This document shows positions 1 through 5,995 of a stretch of DNA of 12,683 nucleotides, piece by piece (positions within the stretch are counted from its first letter, which is position 1; each line of letters starts with the position of its first letter). A program made the position numbers and the translations under genes. Source of the stretch: Thermoplasmata archaeon (GTDB lineage Archaea; Thermoplasmatota; Thermoplasmata; Lutacidiplasmatales; UBA184); the NCBI GenBank assembly GCA_030043405.1, contig JASHXS010000103.1, forward strand, positions 1-12,683, read 5' to 3'. A model generated the notes under the pieces. The model was not told where the DNA came from. It saw only the letters and a program-made list of their open reading frames with translations, and did not search any database.

Positions 1-1139
1 CGGAACGGGACCCCAGCGCGCACGAGCTGCTCCGCGACGTCGGTCGCGAGGATCTCGGGGTCGCTGGCGGCCGCGCGGAGCCGCTCGGGCACGTAAACCA
101 GGCCCGTCACCACGGACGTAAGGGCCTCGAGCACGCCGACCAGGGTCGCCACCGCGTCGAGGACGGGGGACTTGTCCTCCTGGAGGTCGCGGTCGTACGC
201 CAGCGGGAGCCCCTTCAGGGTCGTGAGCAAGGCGACCAGGTCGCCCAGCGCCCGACCGGCCTTGCCGCGGACCAGTTCGGCCGCGTCGGGATTCCGCTTC
301 TGGGGCATGAGGCTCGAGCCGGATCCGAGGGCTGGGGTGCGTTCGAGGAATCCGAACTCCTTCGTCGCGAACAGGACGACCTCGTCGCCGAGGCCGCTAG
401 CGTGGATGGCCAGCAGCGCGAGGTCGAACAGGAGTTCGACGAGGTAGTCTCGGTCGCTGACCGCATCCAGCGAATTCTCGAAGGCGTGGTCGAAGGCGAG
501 CGAGAGCGCGGTCGATTCGGGGTCGATGGACAGTGTCGAGCCCGCCAACGCCCCAGCCCCCAGCGGCGAGACGTTCGCCCGGGCGGCGGTCGCGAACAGG
601 CGGTCCAGGTCCCGGTCGAAACGCCAGAAGTGGGCAAGCAGGTAGTGGCCCACGGTCACCGGCTGGGCGCGCTGGAGGTGCGTGTAGCCGGGCATGGGGG
701 TCTCCCGGAGCTCGGCGGCGCGCTGGAGCAGCGTCTCCTGGAGGAGCAGGAGCCGGTGGGCCACGTCGGAGACGGCGGCCCGAAGGTACAGGCGCTCGTC
801 AAGGGCCACCTGGTCGTTCCGGCTCCGGGCGGTGTGGAGCTTCCCCCCCACCGGTCCGACCAGCTCGGTCAGCCGTACCTCGACGTTGGTGTGAACGTCC
901 TCGAGGTCGTCGCGCCATCGGAACTTCCCCTCCCGGGCTTCCCGGGCCACCTGTCGGAGGCCTCGCACGAGTTGCCGGGCCTCTTCGGTGGTCAGGATCC
1001 CGACGCGCTCCAGCATCCGGGCGTGCGCGATGCTGCCCGCCACGTCGTACCGCACGAGCGGTCGGTCGACGGAGAGCGAGTTGAGGAACGGCGCCGTCGG
1101 CGTCCGAACGAACGCAGGGGCGGCGCCAGGGTCGGACAT
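1..1139 (-). CDS. argH: Argininosuccinate lyase, C-terminal part cut off by the window edge
   Basis: ArgH cleaves argininosuccinate to arginine and fumarate, the last step of cytosolic arginine synthesis; it works as a homotetramer of the fumarase/aspartase superfamily. Translating the minus strand gives 379 uninterrupted codons. Visible family motifs are LEDVHTNVEVRL (79-90), GKLHTARSRNDQVA (99-112), TPMPGYTHLQRAQPVT (147-162, with the catalytic-region His154) and the superfamily signature GSSLMPQKRNPD (273-284, holding the catalytic loop serine). The usual length is about 450-465 residues, so roughly 75-85 C-terminal residues lie outside the window. I chose the ATG at 1139 because GGGAG on the minus strand (1146-1150) sits 6 nt before it; an in-frame ATG at 1145 directly abuts that GGGAG and is less likely. 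It starts 22 bp after the argG stop, so the two are almost certainly one operon. The function is secure. Confidence 0.97.
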   Translation of the reverse strand, partial: MSDPGAAPAFVRTPTAPFLNSLSVDRPLVRYDVAGSIAHARMLERVGILTTEEARQLVRGLRQVAREAREGKFRWRDDLEDVHTNVEVRLTELVGPVGGKLHTARSRNDQVALDERLYLRAAVSDVAHRLLLLQETLLQRAAELRETPMPGYTHLQRAQPVTVGHYLLAHFWRFDRDLDRLFATAARANVSPLGAGALAGSTLSIDPESTALSLAFDHAFENSLDAVSDRDYLVELLFDLALLAIHASGLGDEVVLFATKEFGFLERTPALGSGSSLMPQKRNPDAAELVRGKAGRALGDLVALLTTLKGLPLAYDRDLQEDKSPVLDAVATLVGVLEALTSVVTGLVYVPERLRAAASDPEILATDVAEQLVRAGVPF

Positions 1140-1161
1140 CGTCATCTCCCGCCCCCCGCCA

Positions 1162-2397
1162 CTAGGCCCGGTACTTGGCGGCCCGAGGCGCGGTCGACGT
1201 GGGCGGGGGAGTCTGCGCCGCCCAGGTGCGGGCGGGGAGCCCCCAGACGTAGATGAATCCCTCCGACATCTCCTGGCGGAACTGGTCCCCCGAGGAGTAC
1301 GTCGCGAGGGCGGACTGGTACAGCGAGTGCGGGGACCGTCGGCCGATCACCGTGGCCGAGCCCTTGTAGAGCTTGACCGCGACTTCGCCCGTGACGCGCT
1401 CTTGGGTCGCGTCGACGAACGCCTGCAGGGACGTTCGGAGGGGCGAGAACCAGAGCCCGTCGTAGATGAGCTGGGCGTACCGCTGCTCGACCGTGCGCTT
1501 GAAGTCGAGGACGTCCCGGGGGAGGACGAGTCCTTCCAGCGCCTGGTGGGCCCGGATGAGGACGACGGCCGCGGGGCATTCGTAGACCTCGCGGGACTTG
1601 ATCCCGACCACCCGCGACTCCACGTGGTCGATCCGGCCCACCCCGTTCGAACCGGCGACCTCGTTCAGCTTCGGGATCATCTCGTGGAAGGGGAGCCGCT
1701 CGCCGTCGAGCGCGATCGGCAGGCCCTGCTCGAACTCCAGTCGGACGGTCGTGGGCGCCTCCGGGGCGTCCGTCGGCGAGCGGGTCCACCCGTAGGCGGC
1801 CTCGGGAGGTTCCACCATCGGGTCCTCGAGTATCCCGCACTCGACGGAGCGGCCCCACAGGTTCTCGTCGGTGCTGTAGGGGGAGGCCTTGGTCGCTTCG
1901 ACCGGCACGCCATGTTGCTTCGCGTACTCGATCTCCTCCTCCCGGGTCATCCCCCACTCGCGGGCGGGGGTGATGACGGCCAGCTCCGGCGCCAGACTGG
2001 TGGTGGAGAGGTCGAACCGTACCTGGTCGTTCCCCTTGCCGGTACAGCCGTGCGCCACGGCCCGGGCGCCCTCCCGGCGGGCGACCTCGACCATGTGGCG
2101 ACCGATGAGGGGGCGGGCGAGGGCGGTGCTGAGGGGATAGACCCCCTCGTAGAGCGCGTTCGCCTTCAGGGCGGGCGCGAGGAACTCGTCCGCGAACTCG
2201 CGGCGGGCGTCGGCGACGTAGGCCCCGACGGCGCCGGAGGCCTTCGCCTTCGCGCGAACGCGCTCGAGGTCGACGGGCTGGCCCACGTCCACCGTCACCG
2301 CGACGACGTCGAGGCCCTTGTGTTCCTTGAGCCACGGGATGGCCACGGAGGTGTCGAGCCCCCCCGAGTACGCGAGTACAACCTTCGGGGAGGACAT
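1162..2397 (-). CDS. argG: Argininosuccinate synthase
   Basis: ArgG joins citrulline and aspartate with ATP to make argininosuccinate, the penultimate step of arginine synthesis, in the cytoplasm. The 411-residue product has normal family length. The N-type ATP pyrophosphatase P-loop is AYSGGLDTS (9-17). The substrate-binding motifs GCTGKGNDQVRF (117-128) and YSTDENLWGRSVECGILEDP (174-193) are intact. The family more often has HGATGKG where this protein has HGCTGKG, so the cysteine at 118 is a small deviation. The last about 20 residues are a Pro/Ala/Thr-rich tail. The ATG at 2397 lies about 41 bp from the centre of a minus-strand TATA box (2435-2441), implying a leader of about 15 nt with only a weak AGGA. 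It is the first gene of the argG-argH operon and is divergent from the HTH-ACT regulator. Confidence 0.97.
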   Translation of the reverse strand: MSSPKVVLAYSGGLDTSVAIPWLKEHKGLDVVAVTVDVGQPVDLERVRAKAKASGAVGAYVADARREFADEFLAPALKANALYEGVYPLSTALARPLIGRHMVEVARREGARAVAHGCTGKGNDQVRFDLSTTSLAPELAVITPAREWGMTREEEIEYAKQHGVPVEATKASPYSTDENLWGRSVECGILEDPMVEPPEAAYGWTRSPTDAPEAPTTVRLEFEQGLPIALDGERLPFHEMIPKLNEVAGSNGVGRIDHVESRVVGIKSREVYECPAAVVLIRAHQALEGLVLPRDVLDFKRTVEQRYAQLIYDGLWFSPLRTSLQAFVDATQERVTGEVAVKLYKGSATVIGRRSPHSLYQSALATYSSGDQFRQEMSEGFIYVWGLPARTWAAQTPPPTSTAPRAAKYRA

Positions 2398-2434
2398 CCG
2401 GGCTTCCTGCTGGTCGATGGAACGGGTCCGAGGG

Positions 2435-2441
2435 ATTTATA
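2435..2441 (-). promoter_or_regulatory. TATA box of the argG-argH operon
   Basis: On the minus strand this reads TATAAAT inside GGTATAAATCCC, a near-consensus archaeal TATA box in an otherwise GC-rich sequence. It is 38 bp or more from the argG ATG, so transcription would start near 2412. On the plus strand the same bases read TTTATA, and a TBP bound here could also fire toward the divergent ACT gene, giving a start near 2464 and a leader of about 30 nt before ATG 2496. No other clear TATA box exists for that gene, so shared use is an inference. Confidence 0.65.
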
Positions 2442-2443
2442 CC

Positions 2444-2483
2444 GATTGGCGCGTTTCCAACATGATTGGGCACGATTGTCCAA
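2444..2483. promoter_or_regulatory. Phased GATTGG-type repeats, candidate operator between argG and the ACT regulator
   Basis: GATTGG occurs at 2444-2449 and again at 2464-2469, and the variant GATTGT at 2474-2479. The start-to-start spacings are 20 and 10 bp, so all three lie on the same face of the helix. The second copy is also half of dyads CCAA(2457-2460)-N5-TTGG(2466-2469) and TTGG-N10-CCAA(2480-2483). The block sits on the upstream side of the argG TATA box and before the ACT gene start, where an operator for divergent control would be expected. The link to the ACT protein is inference. Confidence 0.4.
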
Positions 2484-2495
2484 AATACAACACAC

Positions 2496-3146
2496 ATGCC
2501 CGAACCCGAAATCTCCGTGGCGCGACGCGTCCGGGACTACCTGGACGGTCAACCGGCGCTCGCGGACGCGATCCGTCTGGGCATCGCGAACTACTCGGCG
2601 GTCGCCCGTCGGGTCGCGGACGACCTGGGGATCCGGACCAGCGAGGCGGTGATCGCCGCCTGCCGCCGGTATCCGAAGGGCCGGGGAGAGCTGGCTCGCG
2701 CGGCGGGAGTGCGACGGGTCGTCCGGAAGAGCCGGATCGAGACCCGCACCAAGGTCGCGACCATCACGGCGAGCCTGGGGGGCGAGGTGCTCCAGCGGCT
2801 CGGGGACGTCGTGGAGGAGCTGCTGGACGAGAACTCCCTCTGCCGGCTCATCCAGGTGTCCCGGGGGACCGTCATCATCGTCGACGAGGACTCGGTCCCG
2901 CGGGTGGTCAAGGCGCTCCGGGAGGACCAGGTCATCCGCATCCGCAAGGACCTGATCGAGGTCGCGGTGGCGAGCCCCGAGAGCATCGAGGAGACGCCGG
3001 GGCTCCTGACGCTCCTGACGGGCGTCCTCTCCGCGCAGGGGATCAACATCGTCGAGGCGCTCAGCTGCTACACCGACACGATCTTCCTGCTCGACCGGGA
3101 AGACCTGAACGCGGCGCTCGCCGTCCTCTCGAAGGCCCTGGAATAG
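2496..3146 (+). CDS. HTH-ACT domain protein, predicted regulator of amino-acid metabolism
   Basis: This 216-residue soluble protein resembles the archaeal 'predicted regulator of amino acid metabolism' group (COG2150-like). Residues about 10-65 look like a winged-helix DNA-binding unit (IRLGIANYSAVARRVADDLG, 26-45). Residues about 150-216 form an ACT fold of the kind that binds amino acids. A second, degenerate ACT-like copy seems to lie at about 83-145: the strand-turn-helix TVIIVDEDSV (125-134) parallels TIFLLDREDL (195-204) at the same place in each copy. I chose ATG 2496. The frame also opens at TTG 2466, but that adds an unconvincing decapeptide and runs through the candidate operator. 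There is no Shine-Dalgarno. It is divergent from argG-argH across about 98 bp, which makes arginine-pathway control its most likely job. The ligand cannot be read from sequence. Confidence 0.82.
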   Translation: MPEPEISVARRVRDYLDGQPALADAIRLGIANYSAVARRVADDLGIRTSEAVIAACRRYPKGRGELARAAGVRRVVRKSRIETRTKVATITASLGGEVLQRLGDVVEELLDENSLCRLIQVSRGTVIIVDEDSVPRVVKALREDQVIRIRKDLIEVAVASPESIEETPGLLTLLTGVLSAQGINIVEALSCYTDTIFLLDREDLNAALAVLSKALE

Positions 3147-3157
3147 GTCCCGGTTGG

Positions 3158-3184
3158 GTATGAATATTTAGAAAAGCGACATAA
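3158..3184. promoter_or_regulatory. Candidate NikR operator upstream of the nickel permease
   Basis: GTATGA (3158-3163) is an exact copy of the enteric NikR half-site. Fifteen bases later comes ACATAA (3179-3184), matching four of six bases of the opposite half-site TCATAC; the classical spacer is 16. The dyad is imperfect and one base short. It lies just upstream of the TATA-like element of the NiCoT gene, and nikR itself is the second gene of that operon. Archaeal NikR may prefer a different sequence. Confidence 0.4.
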
Positions 3185-3186
3185 CA

Positions 3187-3193
3187 CTTAAGT
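3187..3193 (+). promoter_or_regulatory. TATA-like box of the nickel permease operon
   Basis: CTTAAGT is centred 30 bp before the ATG at 3220 and preceded by the purine-rich GAAAAGCGAC (3171-3180), which could act as a BRE. The spacing predicts a very short leader or a leaderless transcript. An alternative box is TATTTAGA (3166-3173), which would give a leader of about 25 nt. The whole interval 3147-3193 is AT-rich against a GC-rich background. Confidence 0.45.
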
Positions 3194-3219
3194 CGGCCAG
3201 GCGTTGTCCCGACGCGCTC

Positions 3220-4335
3220 ATGAACGGCGCGCCGGCAGCAGGATCTCCCGGAGACCTCCGACTCTCCCGGGGGGAGAAGGCGAAGATCGTCCTCCTCTAT
3301 GTGGGCATTCTGGTCGCCACCGTGCTGGCCTTCGTGGGGGCGTACCGTTTCCTGCCTGCCCATTACTCGAGCGAGGTCACCGGCGGGACCCTGATCTTCA
3401 CGGGGCTCGCCATCACGGCCTACGTGCTCGGGCTCCGGCACGGCTTCGACGTCGACCACATCGCCGCCATCGATAACACGACCCGGAAACTGCTCCACGA
3501 CCAGAAGCGGCCCCTCACGGTCGGGACCTGGTTCTCCCTCGGCCACTCGACGATCGTCTGTGCGATGATCGTGGGCCTCGTGGTCGCCGTTGACTTCATC
3601 AAGCAGACCTACGGCACGTTCGCGACGGTCGGAGCCGTGCTGGGCACGCTGATCTCCGGCGTGTTCCTCTTCGTCATCGGGCTCGTCAACCTGCTGATCG
3701 TCGTCGAAGTCTGGCGACTCTTCCGCGCGCTCCGGGACCAGGAACTCGATCAACAGGCCCTGGACGAGCAGATGAACAAGCGGGGCTTTCTCGCCCGCTA
3801 CTTCGGCCGCCTGTTCAAGGTGATCGAAGAGCCGTGGCAGATCTACCCCATCGGCGTGCTCTTCGGGCTGGGCTTCGACACCGCGACCGAGGTGCTGCTG
3901 ATCGGGCTCGCGGTCGGGGCCGCCTACTCGGGAGTCCCTCTCTGGGCGGTGCTCTTCCTACCGGCCCTCTTCACCTGCGGGATGGTCCTGTCGGACACGA
4001 CCGACGGGATCTCGATGCGTTACGCCTATGGCTGGGCTTTCAGTCATCCCATCCGGAAGGTGTTCTACAACCTCACGCTGACCGTCATCAGCGTCCTGGT
4101 CGCGTTCGTGATTGGAGGGGTGGAACTGCTCCAGGTCCTCGCCGGTGAACTCGGGTGGGGGGGGCCGTTCTGGACGGGCCTGCAGAATCTGGATTTCGAG
4201 AGCCTCGGCTTCGCCGTGGTGGGCCTCTTCCTCGGCTGCTGGGCGGTCGCCCTCGCGGTGTACCGCTGGAAAGGATACGAACAGATCGGTTTCCGGGCCT
4301 CGCCCCCGGGGCCGGGGTCCCCGTCAGGACCGTGA
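3220..4335 (+). CDS. NiCoT-family nickel/cobalt permease
   Basis: This secondary transporter of the NiCoT family (HoxN/NixA/NhlF type) imports Ni2+ and/or Co2+ across the cytoplasmic membrane at high affinity. The 371-residue protein has several membrane segments; clear ones are near 22-42, 57-72, 105-127, 135-162, 209-237, 241-255, 283-305 and 328-347. The family signatures are present: RHGFDVDHIAAIDN (73-86; usually RHAxDADHI, so Gly and Val replace the two Ala), LGHSTIV (107-113), LGFDTATE (217-224) and GMVLSDTTDG (254-263). A charged cytoplasmic loop runs from about 163 to 208. The ATG at 3220 is set by its distance from the TATA-like box. The stop overlaps the nikR start by 4 bp, so the two are translationally coupled. 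Nickel versus cobalt preference cannot be read from sequence, but the NikR partner favours nickel. No nickel enzyme gene is in the window. Confidence 0.93.
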   Translation: MNGAPAAGSPGDLRLSRGEKAKIVLLYVGILVATVLAFVGAYRFLPAHYSSEVTGGTLIFTGLAITAYVLGLRHGFDVDHIAAIDNTTRKLLHDQKRPLTVGTWFSLGHSTIVCAMIVGLVVAVDFIKQTYGTFATVGAVLGTLISGVFLFVIGLVNLLIVVEVWRLFRALRDQELDQQALDEQMNKRGFLARYFGRLFKVIEEPWQIYPIGVLFGLGFDTATEVLLIGLAVGAAYSGVPLWAVLFLPALFTCGMVLSDTTDGISMRYAYGWAFSHPIRKVFYNLTLTVISVLVAFVIGGVELLQVLAGELGWGGPFWTGLQNLDFESLGFAVVGLFLGCWAVALAVYRWKGYEQIGFRASPPGPGSPSGP

Positions 4336-4790
4336 CGCGGAAGGTCGTTCGGCTCGGCGTCTCGCTCGAGCCGGAGCTCCTCGCCCTCCTGGACCGGTGG
4401 GTAAAGCAGCGGAACAGCCCGAGTCGCTCGGACGCGATCCGCGCACTCATCCGCAAGGAGCTCGCCGATCAAACTCTCGCCGACCCGGAGTCCGATGCCC
4501 TCGGCGTGGTCGCCCTCCTCTACCGGCACGACGCGCCGAATGTGATGCAGCGCCTGACCTCCGCCGAGCACCGGTGGGGGGAGCACGTGCGCTCCACCAC
4601 CCACGTGCATCTCGAAGGGGACGCGTGCGCGGAGGTCGCGGTCCTGGTCGGACGCCGCCGGGAGGTGGAGTCGGCCGCGCGGGACCTCGGGGGAGTCCGT
4701 GGAGTCCTCGAGAGCGAGTCGGTGGTCACGAGCCCCGGCGTCGCCGGCGGCCGGACCGGCCACCGTCACCCTCACGACGCGGCGCCCTGA
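4332..4790 (+). CDS. nikR: Nickel-responsive repressor NikR
   Basis: NikR is a tetrameric ribbon-helix-helix repressor that binds operator DNA when loaded with Ni2+. The 152-residue protein has the RHH strand and helices at 4-46 (KVVRLGVSL at 4-12, then two helices through ALIRKELADQ). A C-terminal ACT-like metal-binding domain runs from about 56 to 135. All four square-planar nickel ligands line up with the E. coli set His76, His87, His89, Cys95: here His80, His91, His93 and Cys99, in HRWGEHVRSTTHVHLEGDAC (80-99). The GTG start at 4332 is chosen because it gives a 4-bp GTGA overlap with the NiCoT stop and places the RHH strand at residue 4. The frame is open further upstream, but that part is a shadow of NiCoT. 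The protein is longer than the about 133-residue E. coli form owing to a tail (137-152) containing HRHPH. It likely regulates its own operon. Confidence 0.93.
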   Translation: MTRKVVRLGVSLEPELLALLDRWVKQRNSPSRSDAIRALIRKELADQTLADPESDALGVVALLYRHDAPNVMQRLTSAEHRWGEHVRSTTHVHLEGDACAEVAVLVGRRREVESAARDLGGVRGVLESESVVTSPGVAGGRTGHRHPHDAAP

Positions 4791-4883
4791 ACCCCTCGGG
4801 CCCGCGAAGCTCATCCCACCGAGCGTTGTCCGCGGCCCGTGGCACCCCGTCGGAGCCCGCCCCCACCCCGTGTGGGTCCGCCG

Positions 4884-5678
4884 GTGGGAGCGCCCCAGGC
4901 CCGGGTCCACATCGCACCCGTGGGGTTCGAGGTCGAACGGGTCACGGAGCCGCTCGAGCGCGAGCACGCCGACCGGGTGTACCTGCTGACCCGCACTGAC
5001 CGGGACGCGGCCGCGCCCTTCGTCGCGGAAGTGACCCGTCGACTCGCGCACGCGCCGTGGCCGATCGATGTCCGGCTAGTGCGCACCGAGCTCTGGGATG
5101 TCTTCCATGCCCTCGCCTCCCTGCGTCAGATTTTCGAGGCAGAGCGACGGACGGATCGGACGGCTCGGGACGTCCTCCCCATCCGCGTCAACGTTTCGAC
5201 CGGGACCAAGATCACGGCGATCGCGGGCACGCTGGCGTGCATGCTCTGGAACGGCTCGCCGTACTACGCCCAGGTGACGAAGGCGTGGTACTCGTCGCGC
5301 GCGCCCCAGGTCGGCCGGGTCACGGACGTCGTCTCGCGCGTCGACCCGGTCGGGGTCTACGAACTTCGGGCCCCGGCGCCCGAGCTCGTCGAGGTCCTCG
5401 AGGCCCTCGGGCGACGGGGCGGGACGCTCCGCAAGCGGGAGTTGATCCGCGAGCTGGGTCTCGACCGACCTCCGCCCCAGGGCGGCCCCGCCGCCTCTCC
5501 GCAGGCGCAGCACGGCCGCCTTCGCCGACGGCTGGAGCCGCTCGAGCGCCGCTGGGGGTTCGTGCGGACCGAAAGCCCCGGCCCCCGAGCCCGGGTGCAG
5601 CTGACCGAGCAGGGGCGGCTCGCGCTGGCCCTATTCGCGCGCGACCCCGGACGGTCGGACGCTATTGAACTTATTTAA
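4884..5678 (+). CDS. CARF-like domain plus winged-helix transcriptional regulator (HFX_2341/DUF6293-like)
   Basis: The 264-residue product resembles the archaeal HFX_2341/DUF6293 regulators. The N-terminal half (about 6-140) looks like a CARF-type Rossmann fold: strand VHIAPVGFEVERV (8-20), then ADRVYLLTRTDRD (29-41), and the glycine-rich loop NVSTGTK (103-109) followed by a hydrophobic helix. That loop matches the nucleotide-sensing motif (S/T-G-G-T-K type) of CARF proteins, which bind cyclic oligoadenylates in CRISPR type III systems. The C-terminal half (164-252) reads as a winged helix (LVEVLEALGRRGGTLRKREL, then ARVQLTEQGRLALALF), with a Pro/Gln-rich linker at 194-210. The start is uncertain: in-frame GTG codons lie at 4839, 4872 and 4884, none with a Shine-Dalgarno or TATA box. 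I took 4884 because family members begin a few residues before the first strand. It follows nikR by 48-93 bp and may share its transcript. No cas genes or CRISPR repeats are visible. Confidence 0.72.
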   Translation: MGAPQARVHIAPVGFEVERVTEPLEREHADRVYLLTRTDRDAAAPFVAEVTRRLAHAPWPIDVRLVRTELWDVFHALASLRQIFEAERRTDRTARDVLPIRVNVSTGTKITAIAGTLACMLWNGSPYYAQVTKAWYSSRAPQVGRVTDVVSRVDPVGVYELRAPAPELVEVLEALGRRGGTLRKRELIRELGLDRPPPQGGPAASPQAQHGRLRRRLEPLERRWGFVRTESPGPRARVQLTEQGRLALALFARDPGRSDAIELI

Positions 5679-5707
5679 CGCATTTAACGTTACTACGTCT
5701 AAGTAGT
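5673..5707. promoter_or_regulatory. AT-rich block with a direct and an inverted repeat after the CARF-like gene
   Basis: ATTTAACG occurs at 5673-5680 and again at 5682-5689, a tandem repeat with a 9-bp period that overlaps the CARF-like stop codon. It is followed by the dyad ACTAC (5692-5696) - 6 nt - GTAGT (5703-5707). It is the most AT-rich spot for kilobases. It could be a promoter for the leader that follows (TATA-like TTTAAC or TCTAAGTA), an operator for the CARF-like regulator, or part of a terminator. The sequence alone does not separate these. Confidence 0.4.
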
Positions 5708-5966
5708 CCCCCACCCGTGGGCGTATCGTGGACGACATCGCCGAACCGGTCGGGACGCGGGGTTGGATCGAGCCCCGACCGTGGGTCGGACAGGGTGTGC
5801 CGAAGACGACCTTCGGGTCGTGGCCGAACCCGTCCAGGACCCGTCGGGCCCTCGCGCTCCTGGCGCGGCGGTCGGACGGACCGGCGCGTCCCCCCCGGGG
5901 CCCCCGGGGGCCGTCCCCGGACGGGGGACGACCCGCGGAGCCCCGCGGCTGATTCCGTCCGAACGG
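5708..5966. other. Gene-poor stretch packed with GC hairpins, possible structured leader
   Basis: No convincing gene lies here. Perfect stems on the plus strand are CCGACC(5775-5780)-GTG-GGTCGG(5784-5789); ACGACC(5806-5811)-TTCG-GGTCGT(5816-5821), a C(UUCG)G tetraloop hairpin; and CGTCCCC(5912-5918)-5 nt-GGGGACG(5924-5930). There is also the palindrome CCCCCGGGGG (5901-5910). The first stem competes with an 8-bp pairing between CGGTCGGG (5747-5754) and CCCGACCG (5774-5781). The third competes with a pairing of CGTCCCCC (5887-5894) to GGGGGACG (5923-5930). A 74-codon frame from GTG 5728 to TGA 5952 has GC-rich third positions. Its second half, however, is only Pro/Arg/Gly, so I do not call it a gene. 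This may be an RNA leader, a non-coding RNA or a transcription-termination region. Confidence 0.4.
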
Positions 5967-5972
5967 GATATC
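5967..5972 (+). promoter_or_regulatory. TATA-like GATATC box before the 161-aa gene
   Basis: GATATC in a GC-rich context is centred 26.5 bp before the GTG at 5996, the distance expected for a leaderless archaeal transcript. The same hexamer stands about 24.5 bp before the ABC ATPase start (8699-8704). It is weak compared with a consensus TATA box. Confidence 0.4.
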
Positions 5973-5995
5973 CCCCGGTCCCCACTTGGGGCAGC

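Noticed and set aside
2466..2495. TTG start giving a 10-residue longer HTH-ACT protein
   Set aside because: It would read through the candidate operator repeats. The ATG at 2496 gives a natural N-terminus.
1142..2497. A long open frame of about 451 codons on the minus strand, overlapping argG in another frame
   Set aside because: Its product is an Arg/Gly/Pro-rich sequence with no motifs. argG in the alternative frame is unmistakable over the same bases; GC-rich DNA leaves shadow frames open.
5901..5930. GC hairpins as a bacterial-type intrinsic terminator
   Set aside because: No run of T follows the stems, so a classic intrinsic terminator is not supported.
5728..5952. A 74-codon frame starting at GTG with GC-rich third positions
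   Set aside because: The first third could pass as protein, but the rest is Pro/Arg/Gly low complexity and lies on strong hairpins. Without homologues it is not supportable as a gene.
5717..5995. Upstream extension of the 161-aa gene by 93 codons
   Set aside because: The extension reads as low-complexity Arg/Pro/Gly/Ser and spans the hairpin region. The composition changes sharply at GTG 5996, which has a TATA-like box at the right distance.
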